From Acidimicrobiales bacterium (GTDB taxonomy: Bacteria > Actinomycetota > Acidimicrobiia > Acidimicrobiales > Iamiaceae), in assembly GCA_035547835.1 (NCBI GenBank), contig DASZTW010000020.1, positions 1 to 64,000 of the forward strand: a stretch of 64,000 nt of DNA. The letters run 5' to 3'. Shown piece after piece: positions 16,299 through 25,807 of this stretch. Numbering within the stretch: the first letter of the stretch is position 1; the number at the start of each line of letters is the position of its first letter. A model generated the notes under the pieces. It did no database searches, had not been told where the DNA came from, and saw only the letters and a program-made list of their open reading frames with translations. The position numbers were made by a program, and so were the translations under genes.

Positions 16299-17990
16299 AT
16301 GACCGACCACGACCTGCGCGCCATCGCCGAGGAGTACTGGGAGCGACTGCTCAAGGCGAGCCCGACGTTCGCGACGTTCGTCGGCGACCACCGCTACGAC
16401 GACCGCATCGAGGACCTGTCCGCCACCTATGAGCAACAGCTCCGCGAGCACTGGGAATCGCTGCACGACCGGGTCGAGCGCATCGACCCCGCACACCTCA
16501 GCCAGAGCGAGCAGGTCACCCGCGGGCTGCTGCTTGCCGAGACCCGCGACGGCATCGAGGGGATCGACCAGCGGCTCATCGAGTTCCGCTACGACCAGAT
16601 GCAGGGCGTGGCGGTCGAGCTGCTGCAAACCGTGCCGGTGCTCAACGCCCCCGAGCCCGACCACGCGTGGCGGCTCGTCGAGCGGTACCGGCAGGTCCCG
16701 GCCATGCTCCAGCAGGCCGCCGACCGCTACACCGCGGGTCTCGCCGCGGGCCGCACGCCGGCACGCATCTGCCTGGAGCGCACGCTCAACGTCCTCGACG
16801 GCTACCTCGCCTCGCCACTCGATGACGACCCGTTCACGAAGATCCCGGGGCCCGCGTCGTGGGACGGCGACCCGGCGTGGCGCGACGCCCTCGCCGAACT
16901 GGCCCGCGACGTGGTCCGCCCCGCGTTCGGTGTCCACCGCGCCACGTTGGCCGAACGGCTCGAGCCCTCGGCCCGCGACGACGAGCACGCCGGGCTGTGC
17001 CACCTCGGCAGCGACGGCGAATCCGTGTACGCCACGCTCGTGCGCCACCACACGACCCTCGACCTCTCGCCGCAGGAGATCCACGACATCGGCCTGCAAG
17101 AAGCCACCGAGCTGCTCCCCCGCGAGTACGCCGAGGTCGGCGGCCGGCTGTTCGGGGTGACCGAGCTCGCAGACGTGTTCCGCCACCTGCAAGGCGACGA
17201 CTCCCTGCGCTACGGCTCCGCCGAGGAGATCGTGGCCGACGCGCACGACGGCATCGACCGGGCCCGGGCAGCGATGGCCGACTGGTTCGGGCGCCTGCCA
17301 CAGGCGCCGTGCAACATCGAGCCGGTGCCCGACTTCCTGGCCCCCGACTCGCCGAGCGCGTACTACTTCCCGCCCGCGGCCGACGGGAGCCGGCCGGGCA
17401 CGTACTTCGTGAACACGTGGGAGCCGACCCAGAAGAACCGCTACGAAGCCGCGTCGGTGGCGTACCACGAGGCGATCCCCGGCCACCACCTCCAGATCGC
17501 CATCGCCAACGAGCTCGACGACGTGCCCACGTTCCAGCGCCAGTCGTTGTCGAACACCGCGTACGTCGAGGGCTGGGGCCTGTACGCCGAACGCCTGGCC
17601 GACGAGATGGGCCTGTACCTCACCGACCTCGACCGCATCGGCATGCTCGCCGCCGACTCCTGGCGGGCTTGCCGGCTGGTGGTCGACACCGGCCTCCACG
17701 CGCTCGGATGGACCCGCCAACAAGCCATCGACTTCATGGCGAAGTACACCCCGGTGTCGATCGAGGAGCTCACCGTCGAGGTCGACCGCTACATCGCCAT
17801 GCCGGGCCAGGCCTTGTCGTACAAGCTCGGCCAGCGCGAGTTCTTCCGGCTGCGGGGGCTCGCACAGCAGCAACTCGGCGACCGCTTCGACATCAAGGGG
17901 TTCCACGACACCGTGCTCGGATCCGGTGCGGTCAGCCTGCCGATCCTCGGCGACCTGGTCGACGGTTGGGTGCGGTCACACGCGGCGTGA
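16299..17990 (+). CDS. DUF885 family protein (M32-like metallopeptidase fold)
   Basis: 563 residues; the ATG at 16299 has a good GGAGGA ribosome site 7-12 nt upstream, so it is preferred over the in-frame ATG at 16269. The DUF885 signature is complete: HEAIPGHH (about residues 390-397) followed by [17 protein letters not shown], giving the metal ligands and catalytic Glu. No signal peptide, so it is probably cytoplasmic. Members are assumed to be zinc-dependent peptidases; the substrate here is unknown. Confidence 0.88.
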   Translation: MTDHDLRAIAEEYWERLLKASPTFATFVGDHRYDDRIEDLSATYEQQLREHWESLHDRVERIDPAHLSQSEQVTRGLLLAETRDGIEGIDQRLIEFRYDQMQGVAVELLQTVPVLNAPEPDHAWRLVERYRQVPAMLQQAADRYTAGLAAGRTPARICLERTLNVLDGYLASPLDDDPFTKIPGPASWDGDPAWRDALAELARDVVRPAFGVHRATLAERLEPSARDDEHAGLCHLGSDGESVYATLVRHHTTLDLSPQEIHDIGLQEATELLPREYAEVGGRLFGVTELADVFRHLQGDDSLRYGSAEEIVADAHDGIDRARAAMADWFGRLPQAPCNIEPVPDFLAPDSPSAYYFPPAADGSRPGTYFVNTWEPTQKNRYEAASVAYHEAIPGHHLQIAIANELDDVPTFQRQSLSNTAYVEGWGLYAERLADEMGLYLTDLDRIGMLAADSWRACRLVVDTGLHALGWTRQQAIDFMAKYTPVSIEELTVEVDRYIAMPGQALSYKLGQREFFRLRGLAQQQLGDRFDIKGFHDTVLGSGAVSLPILGDLVDGWVRSHAA

Positions 17991-18119
17991 CCCGGGGCCG
18001 GCGCGTCACCGGGCCGGCCTCACACCGGCCTGGCCGCCGGACACCGGGCCGCTCCGACACCGGGCCGCTCGGGCGGTGAAGCGCGCCCGCGCCTGCCGGA
18101 GCCACTAGAACACCTCGCC

Positions 18120-19367
18120 ATGCCACGTGAGCGCGCCAACCACACCGCCGCCGGTCCCTCCCCTGTGGCCAGAACGGAAGCCGGTGCCGTCCTCGCACGG
18201 ATCGCGACGGGGGCGGACGCCGGCAGCGCGGGGCTGCCGCGGCGGCGCGACCTCCCTCTGGCGGCCCGCGCGCTGGTCGCCGGCTCGGCCGTGGCCGACA
18301 TCGGCTTGCGCACCGCGGCCGCGTCGATGGTGACCGCGTCGATCGTGCCACTGACGACCAACCCTCGCCGAGTGCGCCGCGAGCGCGAGCGGCTCGGGTT
18401 CTACGCCGACCTGGCGACCCACCACGACCCCGAGCGCTCGTTCCCCCGGCCGACAGCCCGGCCTGACGTGCGGCGGGCCGGGGCGGGGCGGTTGCACTTC
18501 CGCTTCCCCGACGGCGTCGTCGAGCGGCTCACGTTCGAGAGCCCGTTCGTTGCGGTGAACCCCGAACTGCGCAGCGAGTACGCGAGCTTCCGGCGCAACC
18601 GCATCGCCCACGCCCAACACTGGCGCCACGACGACGGGCCCCGCCCGACGCTCCTCGTGATCCACGGCTTCATGGGGTCGCCGTACCTGTTGAACGGCGC
18701 GTTCTTCTCGCTGCCGTGGTTCTTCCGGGCCGGGTGGGACGTCTTGCTGTTCACGCTGCCGTTCCACGGCGCTCGCCAGGAGCGCACCTCGCCCTTCAGT
18801 GGCGCGGGGTACTTCTCGCACGGCCTCGGGGTGCTGTCCGAAGCAATGGCACACGCCATGCACGACCTCCGGCTGTTCATCGACCACCTCGAGTCCACCG
18901 GCGTCGAGCAGGTGGGGGTCACCGGCATCTCGCTGGGCGGCTACACCACCGCCTTGTTGGCCGCGGTCGAGCCGCGGCTGGCGGTAGCCGTCCCCAACGT
19001 CCCGGTCACCGACATGGCCACCGTCATGGCCGACTGGAAGCCCGCCGGCACGCTGCTCGGCGCCGCCAGCCGCGTGGTCGGCATGTCCGACGACGACGTC
19101 CGCGCCGGCATGGCGTTCCATTCCCCGCTCAACTACCCGGCCGCGATCGCCAAGGACCGCCGATTCGTCATCTGCGGGCTCGGCGACCGTCTCGCCCCGC
19201 CCGAACAGGCCGAGCTGCTGTGGGAGCACTGGGACCGCTGCAAGTTCCACTGGTTCCCGGGCAACCACGTGCTGCACGTGAACCAGGCGTCGTACCTGCG
19301 CCGCATGGCGAGGTTCATGCGCGACCGCGGCTTCGCCCCACCCACTTGGCTCGACCCCGCCGCGTAA
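18120..19367 (+). CDS. Alpha/beta hydrolase
   Basis: 415 residues. The core begins with LLVIHGFMGSPYLL; the nucleophile elbow is GISLGG (Ser271), a late Asp is in LGDRLAPPEQ and the His is in PGNHVLHV. The ~150-residue N-terminus has a weakly hydrophobic region (AARALVAGSAVADIGLRTAA) but no clear signal peptide. Substrate unknown. Its end faces the methyltransferase gene across the palindromic repeat array. Confidence 0.82.
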   Translation: MPRERANHTAAGPSPVARTEAGAVLARIATGADAGSAGLPRRRDLPLAARALVAGSAVADIGLRTAAASMVTASIVPLTTNPRRVRRERERLGFYADLATHHDPERSFPRPTARPDVRRAGAGRLHFRFPDGVVERLTFESPFVAVNPELRSEYASFRRNRIAHAQHWRHDDGPRPTLLVIHGFMGSPYLLNGAFFSLPWFFRAGWDVLLFTLPFHGARQERTSPFSGAGYFSHGLGVLSEAMAHAMHDLRLFIDHLESTGVEQVGVTGISLGGYTTALLAAVEPRLAVAVPNVPVTDMATVMADWKPAGTLLGAASRVVGMSDDDVRAGMAFHSPLNYPAAIAKDRRFVICGLGDRLAPPEQAELLWEHWDRCKFHWFPGNHVLHVNQASYLRRMARFMRDRGFAPPTWLDPAA

Positions 19368-19376
19368 ACAATCCCC

Positions 19377-19642
19377 TGCTGTGAGCACCCAACCACCTCG
19401 TGGGTGGCCCAGCGCTCACAGCAGAACAGGCCACCGCAGCACCATCCCGAGCCGTGAGCACCCAACCACCTCGTAGGTGGCCCAGCGCTCACAACAGAAC
19501 AGGCCACCGCAGCACCATTCCGAGCCGTGAGCACCCAACCACCTCGTGGGTGGCCCAGCGCTCACAACAGAACAGGCCACCGCAGCACCATCCCGAGCCG
19601 TGAGCACCCAACCACCTCGTGGGTGGCCCAGCGCTCACAGCA
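19377..19642. repeat. Tandem array of 47-bp palindromic element, 73-bp period
   Basis: Four elements begin at about 19377, 19450, 19523 and 19596, repeating every 73 bp with one to three differences per unit. The first copy has perfect outer arms TGCTGTGAGC (19377-19386) and GCTCACAGCA (19414-19423) and perfect inner arms CCACC/GGTGG, all centred on 19400. The 26-bp spacers are also conserved. It fills the gap between two converging genes. There is no T-tract. Related single elements are at 53786-53832 and 54021-54067. Confidence 0.9.
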
Positions 19643-19652
19643 GGGTGGTTTC

Positions 19653-20477
19653 TCAGGGATGGGCGCGGATCTCGCCGTGGAGGATCGAGAACCAGGCGTC
19701 GGGGTCGACGGCCCACCGGCGCCAGCCGTCGGCAATCCGCTCGAGGTCGGCGGCCGCCGCCCACCCGGCCGCCACGAGCTGGTCGGCGATGGCCGACTCC
19801 GTGATCCGCGCGGCCCACATGCCACCCCACCAGGCACGGTCCTCGGGAGTGGCCCAACACCACGTGCTCGACGTGGCGCGCACGTCGCGGAACCCCGCCT
19901 GGTGGGCCCACGACAGCAGGCGGCGGCCTGCGTCGGGCTCGCCGCCGTTGGCGCGGGCCGCACGCTCGTAGAGGTCCAACCACTCGTCGAGCTCGGGGAC
20001 CTCCGGGAACCAGGCGAACGCGGCGTAGTCGCTGTCGCGGGCGGCCACCACCCCGCCCGGCCGGCACACCCGTCGCATCTCCCGCAACGCCCGGGCCGGG
20101 TCGGCGACGTGCTGCAGCACCTGGTGCGCGTGGACGACGTCGAAGGTGGCGTCGGCGAAGTCGAGCGCGTGGACGTCGCCGACCGCGAAGTCGACGTTGT
20201 CGCACCCCAGATCGGCGGCGTGGGCGCGGGCGAGGTCGAGGGCCGCCTCGGTGGCCTCGAGGGCGGTGACCCGCCCAGGTGCGACGATGCGGGCGAGGTC
20301 GACCGTGATCGTGCCGGGCCCGCAACCCACATCGAGCAGCGACTGCCCCGGCCGGAGGTCGGCGAGCAGGTAGGCCGCGGAGTTGGCGGCCGTTCGCTGG
20401 CGGTGGGAGCGCAGCACGGACTCGTGGTGGCCGTGCGTGTACGTGCCCGCCGGTGTGGGCTCTCCGGATGGGTTCAT
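19653..20477 (-). CDS. Class I SAM-dependent methyltransferase
   Basis: 274 residues. Motif I is LLDVGCGPGTITVDLA; the acidic residue after strand 2 is in ALEATEAAL, motif II-like DFADATFDVVHAHQVLQHV and CRPGGVVAARDSDY follow. This is the UbiE/MenG-like Methyltransf_11 pattern; the substrate cannot be read from sequence. Divergent from an enoyl-CoA hydratase gene with a shared palindrome-rich promoter region. Confidence 0.85.
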   Translation of the reverse strand: MNPSGEPTPAGTYTHGHHESVLRSHRQRTAANSAAYLLADLRPGQSLLDVGCGPGTITVDLARIVAPGRVTALEATEAALDLARAHAADLGCDNVDFAVGDVHALDFADATFDVVHAHQVLQHVADPARALREMRRVCRPGGVVAARDSDYAAFAWFPEVPELDEWLDLYERAARANGGEPDAGRRLLSWAHQAGFRDVRATSSTWCWATPEDRAWWGGMWAARITESAIADQLVAAGWAAAADLERIADGWRRWAVDPDAWFSILHGEIRAHP

Positions 20478-20490
20478 GCGCTGACCTTAA

Positions 20491-20524
20491 CGTAAGTCCT
20501 GATTTACGAGACATTGATATCAAT
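20491..20524. promoter_or_regulatory. Two adjacent palindromes in a divergent promoter region
   Basis: CGTAA-N8-TTACG at 20491-20508 and the perfect 12-bp palindrome ATTGATATCAAT at 20513-20524 lie in a short AT-rich island between the methyltransferase (starts 20477, minus) and the enoyl-CoA hydratase (starts 20624, plus). This is how dimeric repressor sites look; the regulator is unknown. Confidence 0.5.
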
Positions 20525-20623
20525 ATATGAGACCTTCTCCAGAGCTCGCCCGCCACGTGCCACGATCCCGTGATCAGGCCCCGGGCCCCGGCCGGCGGGG
20601 GCACGACCGCAACAGGAGTCCCG

Positions 20624-21403
20624 ATGTCCGATGTGCTGATGAGCGTCGACGACCACGTCGCCACGATCACCCTCAACCGACCCGACCGACTCAACGCGAT
20701 CAGCGGCCCGATGCTCGCCGCCCTGTCGCGGATGTTCGTGGAGGCCGATGCCAGCCGCGACGTGCGCGTCATCGTGCTCACGGGCGCCGGCCGAGGGTTC
20801 TGCTCGGGTCTCGACCTGCAGGACGTCGCGTCGCAGGGCGGGCTCGGCAACCTCGGCGGCGACGTCACGCTGCGGATCGACGACACCCCACCCTTCGTGC
20901 TGCGCCGCCTCGACACCCCGGTGCTGTGCGCCCTCAACGGTGCAGCCGCCGGCTACGGGATGGACCTGGCGCTCGGCTGCGACCTGGTGGTGGCATCCGA
21001 CACGGCGGTCTTCGCGCCGCCGATCCGTCGCGGCGTGATCCCCGAGAGCGGCGGCACCTGGCTGCTGCCGCGCCTCATCGGCTGGCAAAAGGCCTGTGAG
21101 GTCACGTTCCTCGGCCGCAAGCTCGACGCGCACGAGCTCGAACGACTCGGCCTCGCCAACGCTGTCGTGCGGCACGACGAGTTCGAGACGACCGTCGACA
21201 AGTGGGCCAAGGAGCTCGCCAGCCAGGCACCGCTCGCCCTGCGTGCCGCCAAGCGCACGATGCGCCTCGGGCTCGACTCGTCGTTCGACGCCAACGCGCA
21301 CCACGTGCTCGCCGAGTTCATGTCCCTGATGCGCTCCAAGGACTTCGCCGAGGGCGTGGCCGCGTTCAGCGAGAAGCGCGACCCCGTCTACGAAGGCCGG
21401 TGA
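20624..21403 (+). CDS. Enoyl-CoA hydratase family protein
   Basis: 259 residues; AGGAG 5 nt upstream of the ATG fixes the start. Crotonase segments: RPDRLNAISGPMLAAL, LTGAGRGFCSGLDLQDV, LNGAAAGYGMDLALGCDLVV and FAPPIRRGVIPESGGTWLLP. The first catalytic Glu position is Ile (PPI), while the second acidic site is kept in IPESGG, as in several isomerases. Coupled by GTGA to a downstream hydrolase. Confidence 0.85.
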   Translation: MSDVLMSVDDHVATITLNRPDRLNAISGPMLAALSRMFVEADASRDVRVIVLTGAGRGFCSGLDLQDVASQGGLGNLGGDVTLRIDDTPPFVLRRLDTPVLCALNGAAAGYGMDLALGCDLVVASDTAVFAPPIRRGVIPESGGTWLLPRLIGWQKACEVTFLGRKLDAHELERLGLANAVVRHDEFETTVDKWAKELASQAPLALRAAKRTMRLGLDSSFDANAHHVLAEFMSLMRSKDFAEGVAAFSEKRDPVYEGR

Positions 21404-22401
21404 CCACCAGCGCGGGCGACGCCGCCAGCGCGGGCGCCGGCGCCTCGAACCAGTCACCGTCGCGCCCGTTGCGGGTCGACCTCGGGCGCGCCACACCCTC
21501 CGGCGAGGCCGAGCACTTGGCCGGCACGTGGTTCCCGGCGACGAGCCCGGCCGCCGAGCGGGACCGCCCGGTGCTCGTCTGCCTGCCCGGCGGCACTTAC
21601 AACCACCGGTACTACGACCTCGAGGTGCCGGGCCGAACGGGCTACAGCTTCGCCCGGCACGCGGCCGAGCGCGGCTTCCCGGTGGCCGCGTTCGACATGT
21701 TGGGCACCGGCGACAGCAGCCAGCCCGACCGCGAAGTCGACTTGTCCGACCAAGGCGCGGCCGTGGCGAGTGCGGTCGACCAACTGCCTGACCTCGTCGG
21801 TCGCGCCGGGCCATTCGTGGGGATCGGGCACTCGTTGGGCGGCTACGTGGCCATGTACCAACAGGCCGCCCACCGCAGCTACGACGCCGTCGCCATCCTC
21901 GGCACCACCAACCACCAGGTCGTCCAGCTCGGCATCCCCGACGAGATGGTCGAGGCCGCCGCGACCGCGGAAGGCCGTGCCGCGCTGGCCGACCAGCTCA
22001 TCGCATCGCTCGGCGACGGCGACCGCTACCTGGTCGGCGACCGCACGCCCATGCACGACTGGTTCCACGCAACCGACGTGCCCGCGGACGTGATCGCCGC
22101 CGACGACGCCACCACCCTCACGGCAGTCGTGCGCCGCGCCGGCCTGTCGGCCTCGATCCCCGGCATCGCTCGCGACCAGGCGTCGACCATCGACGTACCG
22201 GTCTTCCTTGCCTACGGCGAAGTCGACATCTCGCCCGCGCCCCACGCCGAGCCGACCTTCTTCACGGCGAGCCCCGACGTGACCCTCTTCGTGCTGCCCG
22301 GCAGCGCGCACTGCCACAACATGGCGAACACGAGGGCGCGCTTGTGGGATCGCCTGCTGGCGTGGTGCACCACGGCCACCACGGCCACCACGGCCACCTG
22401 A
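21400..22401 (+). CDS. Alpha/beta hydrolase
   Basis: 333 residues from the GTG that overlaps the hydratase stop. Oxyanion region LVCLPGGTYNHRYYD, nucleophile elbow GIGHSLGG (Ser145), acid near AYGEVDISP and His in PGSAHCHNMA. Likely an esterase or thioesterase-type hydrolase working with the co-transcribed crotonase. The C-terminus ends in a Thr-Ala-Thr run encoded by a 9-bp direct repeat (CCACGGCCA). Confidence 0.82.
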   Translation: MTTSAGDAASAGAGASNQSPSRPLRVDLGRATPSGEAEHLAGTWFPATSPAAERDRPVLVCLPGGTYNHRYYDLEVPGRTGYSFARHAAERGFPVAAFDMLGTGDSSQPDREVDLSDQGAAVASAVDQLPDLVGRAGPFVGIGHSLGGYVAMYQQAAHRSYDAVAILGTTNHQVVQLGIPDEMVEAAATAEGRAALADQLIASLGDGDRYLVGDRTPMHDWFHATDVPADVIAADDATTLTAVVRRAGLSASIPGIARDQASTIDVPVFLAYGEVDISPAPHAEPTFFTASPDVTLFVLPGSAHCHNMANTRARLWDRLLAWCTTATTATTAT

Positions 22402-22462
22402 GTGACGGCGGCCAGCCGGACGCCGCACCGCCCCACGGCCGTGGGCCTCGACCACTGCACGC

Positions 22463-22496
22463 GAACGACCCCGGCGCTCGCGCACCGGGGTCGTTC
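22463..22496. terminator. Strong bidirectional hairpin between converging genes
   Basis: GAACGACCCCGG (22463-22474) pairs perfectly with CCGGGGTCGTTC (22485-22496) across a 10-nt loop. It sits between the hydrolase end (22401) and the aldehyde dehydrogenase end (22526). No T-tract, as is common in high-GC actinobacteria. Confidence 0.7.
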
Positions 22497-22525
22497 GTCG
22501 TTCGACAGGTGGAGCGGAGCTCGGG

Positions 22526-23935
22526 CTACTTGGCCCGGTGCAGCACCTGGGGCTCGCTGAACGAGGCCAGGCCCCACGTGCCGTTCTCGACGCCGATGCC
22601 GCTCCACTTGGCGCCACCGAAGGGCTGGTCGGGAGCGAGCGCGAGGTGGGTGTTGACCCACGCCGTGCCGCACTCGAGCTGCGCAGCGTACTGGGCGGCC
22701 CGGTCGGCGTCGGTGCCCCACACCGACCCCGACAGGCCGTAGTGGGTGGCGTTGGCCCGCTCGAGCGCCTCGTCGATGTTGCGGTACGACACGATCGGCA
22801 GGACCGGGCCGAACTGCTCCTCGTCGACGATGCGCACACCGTCGGTCGCGCCGGCCAGGATCGTCGGCTCGTAGAAGTAGCCGGCATCGCCAGGCTTGCC
22901 GCCGGTGACCGCTGTGACGCCCGACGACAGCGCGTCGTCGACCAGCTCGCTGACCCGGTCGAACTGCGGCTTGTTGTTGATCGGGCCGAGCTGCACACCT
23001 TCCTCGGTGCCCTTGCCGACCTTCACGCTGCGCGCCTTCTCGGCGAGCGCGTCGACCACATCGTCGTACAGGGCCTCGGGCACGTACACCCGCTTGATGG
23101 CCGAGCAGACCTGACCGTTGTTCTGGAACGCACCCCAGAAGAGACGCTCGGCCACGTCGGCCACGTCGACGTCGTCGAGCAGGATCGCCGGGTCGTTGCC
23201 GCCGAGCTCGAGCGTGACCCGCTTGAGGTCGGGGGCCGCGGCCGCAGCCACCTTCTTGCCGGTGGCCACCGAGCCGGTGAAGGAGATCTTGCGCGGCACC
23301 GGGTGGCTGGTCATCGACGCGCCGAGCGGGTCCTTGCCGCTGACCACGTTGAGCACGCCGTCGGGCAGCACGCCCCGCAGCGCCTCGCCGAGCGCCAGTG
23401 TGGCGAGCGGCGTGAACGGCGACGGCTTCAGCACCATCGTGTTGCCCGCCCGCAGCGCGGGAGCGATCTTCCACGACGCCAGGATCAGCGGGAAGTTCCA
23501 CGGCGTGATGCCCGCCACAACACCGAGCGGGCGGCGGATGACCTCGACGCGGGCGTTGTCGTCGTCGCGCAGCACCTCCGGCTCGACCTCGAGGTTGGCG
23601 TAGTACTGGAGCCAGATCGAGGCGCCCATCACTTCCATCGTGGCCTCGTTCAGCGGCTTGCCCTGCTCCTGGCTCAGCACGGCGCCGATGTCGGCCATGT
23701 GCTGCATGAGCGCGCCAGCGGCGGCGTTCAGCGCGTCGCGGCGGACCTGCTCGTCGCGCTTCCAGTCCTGGTGCGCCTTGGCAGCAGACTCGAACGCGGC
23801 GTCGAGCTGCGCGGGCGTGCAATCGGGCGCCGTGCCGAACGACTCGCCGACCGACGGGTCGATCACGTCGAACGTGGCCTCGGTGGGCGCAGCTTGGCCC
23901 GCGATGGTCATGGTGTACTCGGTCACGGCGGGCAT
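22526..23935 (-). CDS. NAD(P)-dependent aldehyde dehydrogenase
   Basis: 469 residues from the ATG at 23935 (another ATG at 23911 is possible). Family landmarks: PWNFP (Asn147), FTGSVATGKK (cofactor loop), LELGGNDPAILLDD (Glu243) and GQVCSA (catalytic Cys277), then EEQFGPVLPI near the C-terminus. Resembles succinate-semialdehyde/betaine-aldehyde type dehydrogenases; the substrate is not determinable. Divergent from the deacylase gene at 24087. Confidence 0.92.
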   Translation of the reverse strand: MPAVTEYTMTIAGQAAPTEATFDVIDPSVGESFGTAPDCTPAQLDAAFESAAKAHQDWKRDEQVRRDALNAAAGALMQHMADIGAVLSQEQGKPLNEATMEVMGASIWLQYYANLEVEPEVLRDDDNARVEVIRRPLGVVAGITPWNFPLILASWKIAPALRAGNTMVLKPSPFTPLATLALGEALRGVLPDGVLNVVSGKDPLGASMTSHPVPRKISFTGSVATGKKVAAAAAPDLKRVTLELGGNDPAILLDDVDVADVAERLFWGAFQNNGQVCSAIKRVYVPEALYDDVVDALAEKARSVKVGKGTEEGVQLGPINNKPQFDRVSELVDDALSSGVTAVTGGKPGDAGYFYEPTILAGATDGVRIVDEEQFGPVLPIVSYRNIDEALERANATHYGLSGSVWGTDADRAAQYAAQLECGTAWVNTHLALAPDQPFGGAKWSGIGVENGTWGLASFSEPQVLHRAK

Positions 23936-24086
23936 CCCCCTTGGTTCGCCGAACGGAGCCGGTCCGGCCCGTTCGTTTCCTGCCCCACTTTCGCACGGGC
24001 CACGGGCGGGGGCCACCTCAGGTGGTGGCGCTACGGTGCGGACGGCGGCGCCGCCCACCAACGGCGTGCCTCGGGGGAGGGACGAG

Positions 24087-25769
24087 ATGGCAGACCAACG
24101 AGCCGACCTCGCGATCCGGGGTGGCACCCTGATCGACGGCACCGGAGCGCCCGGCGTGGTGGCCGACGTGGGTGTGACCGACGGCCGCATCGTGGCGCTC
24201 GGCGACACCGTCCGAGGCGATGTCGAGCTCGACGCCTCCGGCCACGTCGTGGCGCCGGGCTTCATCGACATCCACACGCACTACGACGCGCAGGTCTTTT
24301 GGGATCCGGCGCTCACGCCTTCGGCCTTCCACGGCGTCACCACCGTGGTCGCCGGCAACTGCGGGTTCTCGATCGCGCCGGTCACCGCCGACGGCGTCGA
24401 GTTGGTCGCCCACACGCTCCAACACGTCGAGGACATGAGCTTCGACACCCTCCGCGCCGGGGTCCCGTGGGACCGCTTCGAGACGTTCGCCGACTACCTC
24501 GACGCGGTCGAAGGGGTGGGTGTCGGCCTGAACTTCGGCTGCTATGTGGGCCACACCGCCGTGCGGTTGTTCGTGATGGGCGACGACGCGTACGAGCGGC
24601 CGGCAACCGACGCCGAGCTGGCCCGCATGGCCGCGGTGGTCGACGACGCGATGGCCGCCGGCGCCATGGGGTTCGCGTCGAGCGCGTCGCCCACCCACAA
24701 CGGCGACCGGGGGCGACCGGTGCCGTCCCGTGTCGGCGACCTGACCGAGCTGCGCGCCCTGCTCGAACCGCTGCGGCAGCGCGGGAAGGGCGTGGTCGCG
24801 CTGTTGCCGGGTGGGGTGTTCTCCAACGCCGAGGTGTTCGACCTGCAGCGCCAGGTCGGGCGTCCGTTCACCTGGACCGCGCTGCTCACGCTCGCCGGCA
24901 TCCCCTACCACGAGAAGGTGGTGGCCGAGCACGATCAGGCGTGGGACACCGGTGTCGAGGTGTGGCCGCAGGTGTCGTGCCGGCCGCTCACGTTCCAGAT
25001 CAACCTGCGCGAACCGTTCACGCTCAACACCCGGCCGGCCTTCCAGGCGTTGATGGCCGGTACCGACGAGCAGCGCATCGCGGCTTACCGCGACCCCGCG
25101 TGGCGCGAGCGGGCGTGGGCCGAGACCGGTCCGGGCTCGCGGGTTGCCGGGCTGCCGCCGCTCAACTGGCACGACATGTTCGTGGCCGAGTGCGCCAGTC
25201 GCCCCGAGCTGGAGGGCCGCCGCGTGGAGGAATTGGCCTCCGAGCGAGGCGTCACGCCGCTCGACGCACTGCTCGACGTGGCGTTGGCCGACGACCTCGA
25301 CGCCCGGTTCACCGTCGTGTTCGCCAACAACGACCCCGACGCGATCGCCTGGCTGCTCCCACGCGACCACGTCCTGCTCGGTCTCGCCGACTCGGGTGCG
25401 CACCTCAGCCAGCTGTGCGACGCGTGTTTCGCCACCGACTTGCTCGGCAACTGGGTGCGCGAGCGCGCGGTGATGCCGCTCGAGCGCGCCATCCACAAGC
25501 TCACCGGCGAGCCCGCCAGCGTGTACGGCCTCGCCGACCGCGGCGAGGTGGCGGTGGGCAAAGCGGCCGACCTCGCCGTGTTCGAGCCCGGCACCGTCGA
25601 TCCGGGCCCGGTGCGCCGCGTACGTGACCTCCCGGCTGACGGTGACCGCCTCACGTACGACTCCCCCGCCGGCATGCGCCACGTGCTGGTCAACGGCACC
25701 GCCATCCGGCGCGACGGCGAGCAGCTCCCTCTCCCCGATCAGTCCCGCCCCGGCGTGGTCCTGCGGTAG
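24087..25769 (+). CDS. N-acyl-D-amino-acid deacylase family amidohydrolase
   Basis: 560 residues; GGGGGAGGGACGAG upstream fixes the start. The amidohydrolase metal motif DIHTHYDAQVFWDP is at residues 61-74, with AGNCGFSIAP, SSASPTHNGD and ADSGAHLSQLCDA further on, as in D-aminoacylase/amidohydrolase family 3. The C-terminal beta domain (GKAADLAVFEPGTVD) is complete. Likely hydrolyses N-acyl amino acids or related amides in the cytoplasm. Confidence 0.87.
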   Translation: MADQRADLAIRGGTLIDGTGAPGVVADVGVTDGRIVALGDTVRGDVELDASGHVVAPGFIDIHTHYDAQVFWDPALTPSAFHGVTTVVAGNCGFSIAPVTADGVELVAHTLQHVEDMSFDTLRAGVPWDRFETFADYLDAVEGVGVGLNFGCYVGHTAVRLFVMGDDAYERPATDAELARMAAVVDDAMAAGAMGFASSASPTHNGDRGRPVPSRVGDLTELRALLEPLRQRGKGVVALLPGGVFSNAEVFDLQRQVGRPFTWTALLTLAGIPYHEKVVAEHDQAWDTGVEVWPQVSCRPLTFQINLREPFTLNTRPAFQALMAGTDEQRIAAYRDPAWRERAWAETGPGSRVAGLPPLNWHDMFVAECASRPELEGRRVEELASERGVTPLDALLDVALADDLDARFTVVFANNDPDAIAWLLPRDHVLLGLADSGAHLSQLCDACFATDLLGNWVRERAVMPLERAIHKLTGEPASVYGLADRGEVAVGKAADLAVFEPGTVDPGPVRRVRDLPADGDRLTYDSPAGMRHVLVNGTAIRRDGEQLPLPDQSRPGVVLR

Positions 25770-25807
25770 CGCAGGCAACGCGTTCTGGCCCCGAGCGCCA
25801 CGCCGCC

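Noticed and set aside
18000-18119. ACACCGGGCCGCTC direct repeat as a regulatory element
   Set aside because: Two short GC-rich copies only, common by chance at this base composition.
19377-19642. Possible CRISPR array
   Set aside because: Spacers between the palindromes are identical rather than unique, the period is 73 bp, and no cas gene is near. It is a tandem repeat.
22538-25627. Very long plus-strand frame (over 1000 codons) opposite the aldehyde dehydrogenase and out of frame with the deacylase
   Set aside because: It mirrors two genes with intact catalytic motifs and has no recognisable domain; typical of GC-biased third codon positions.
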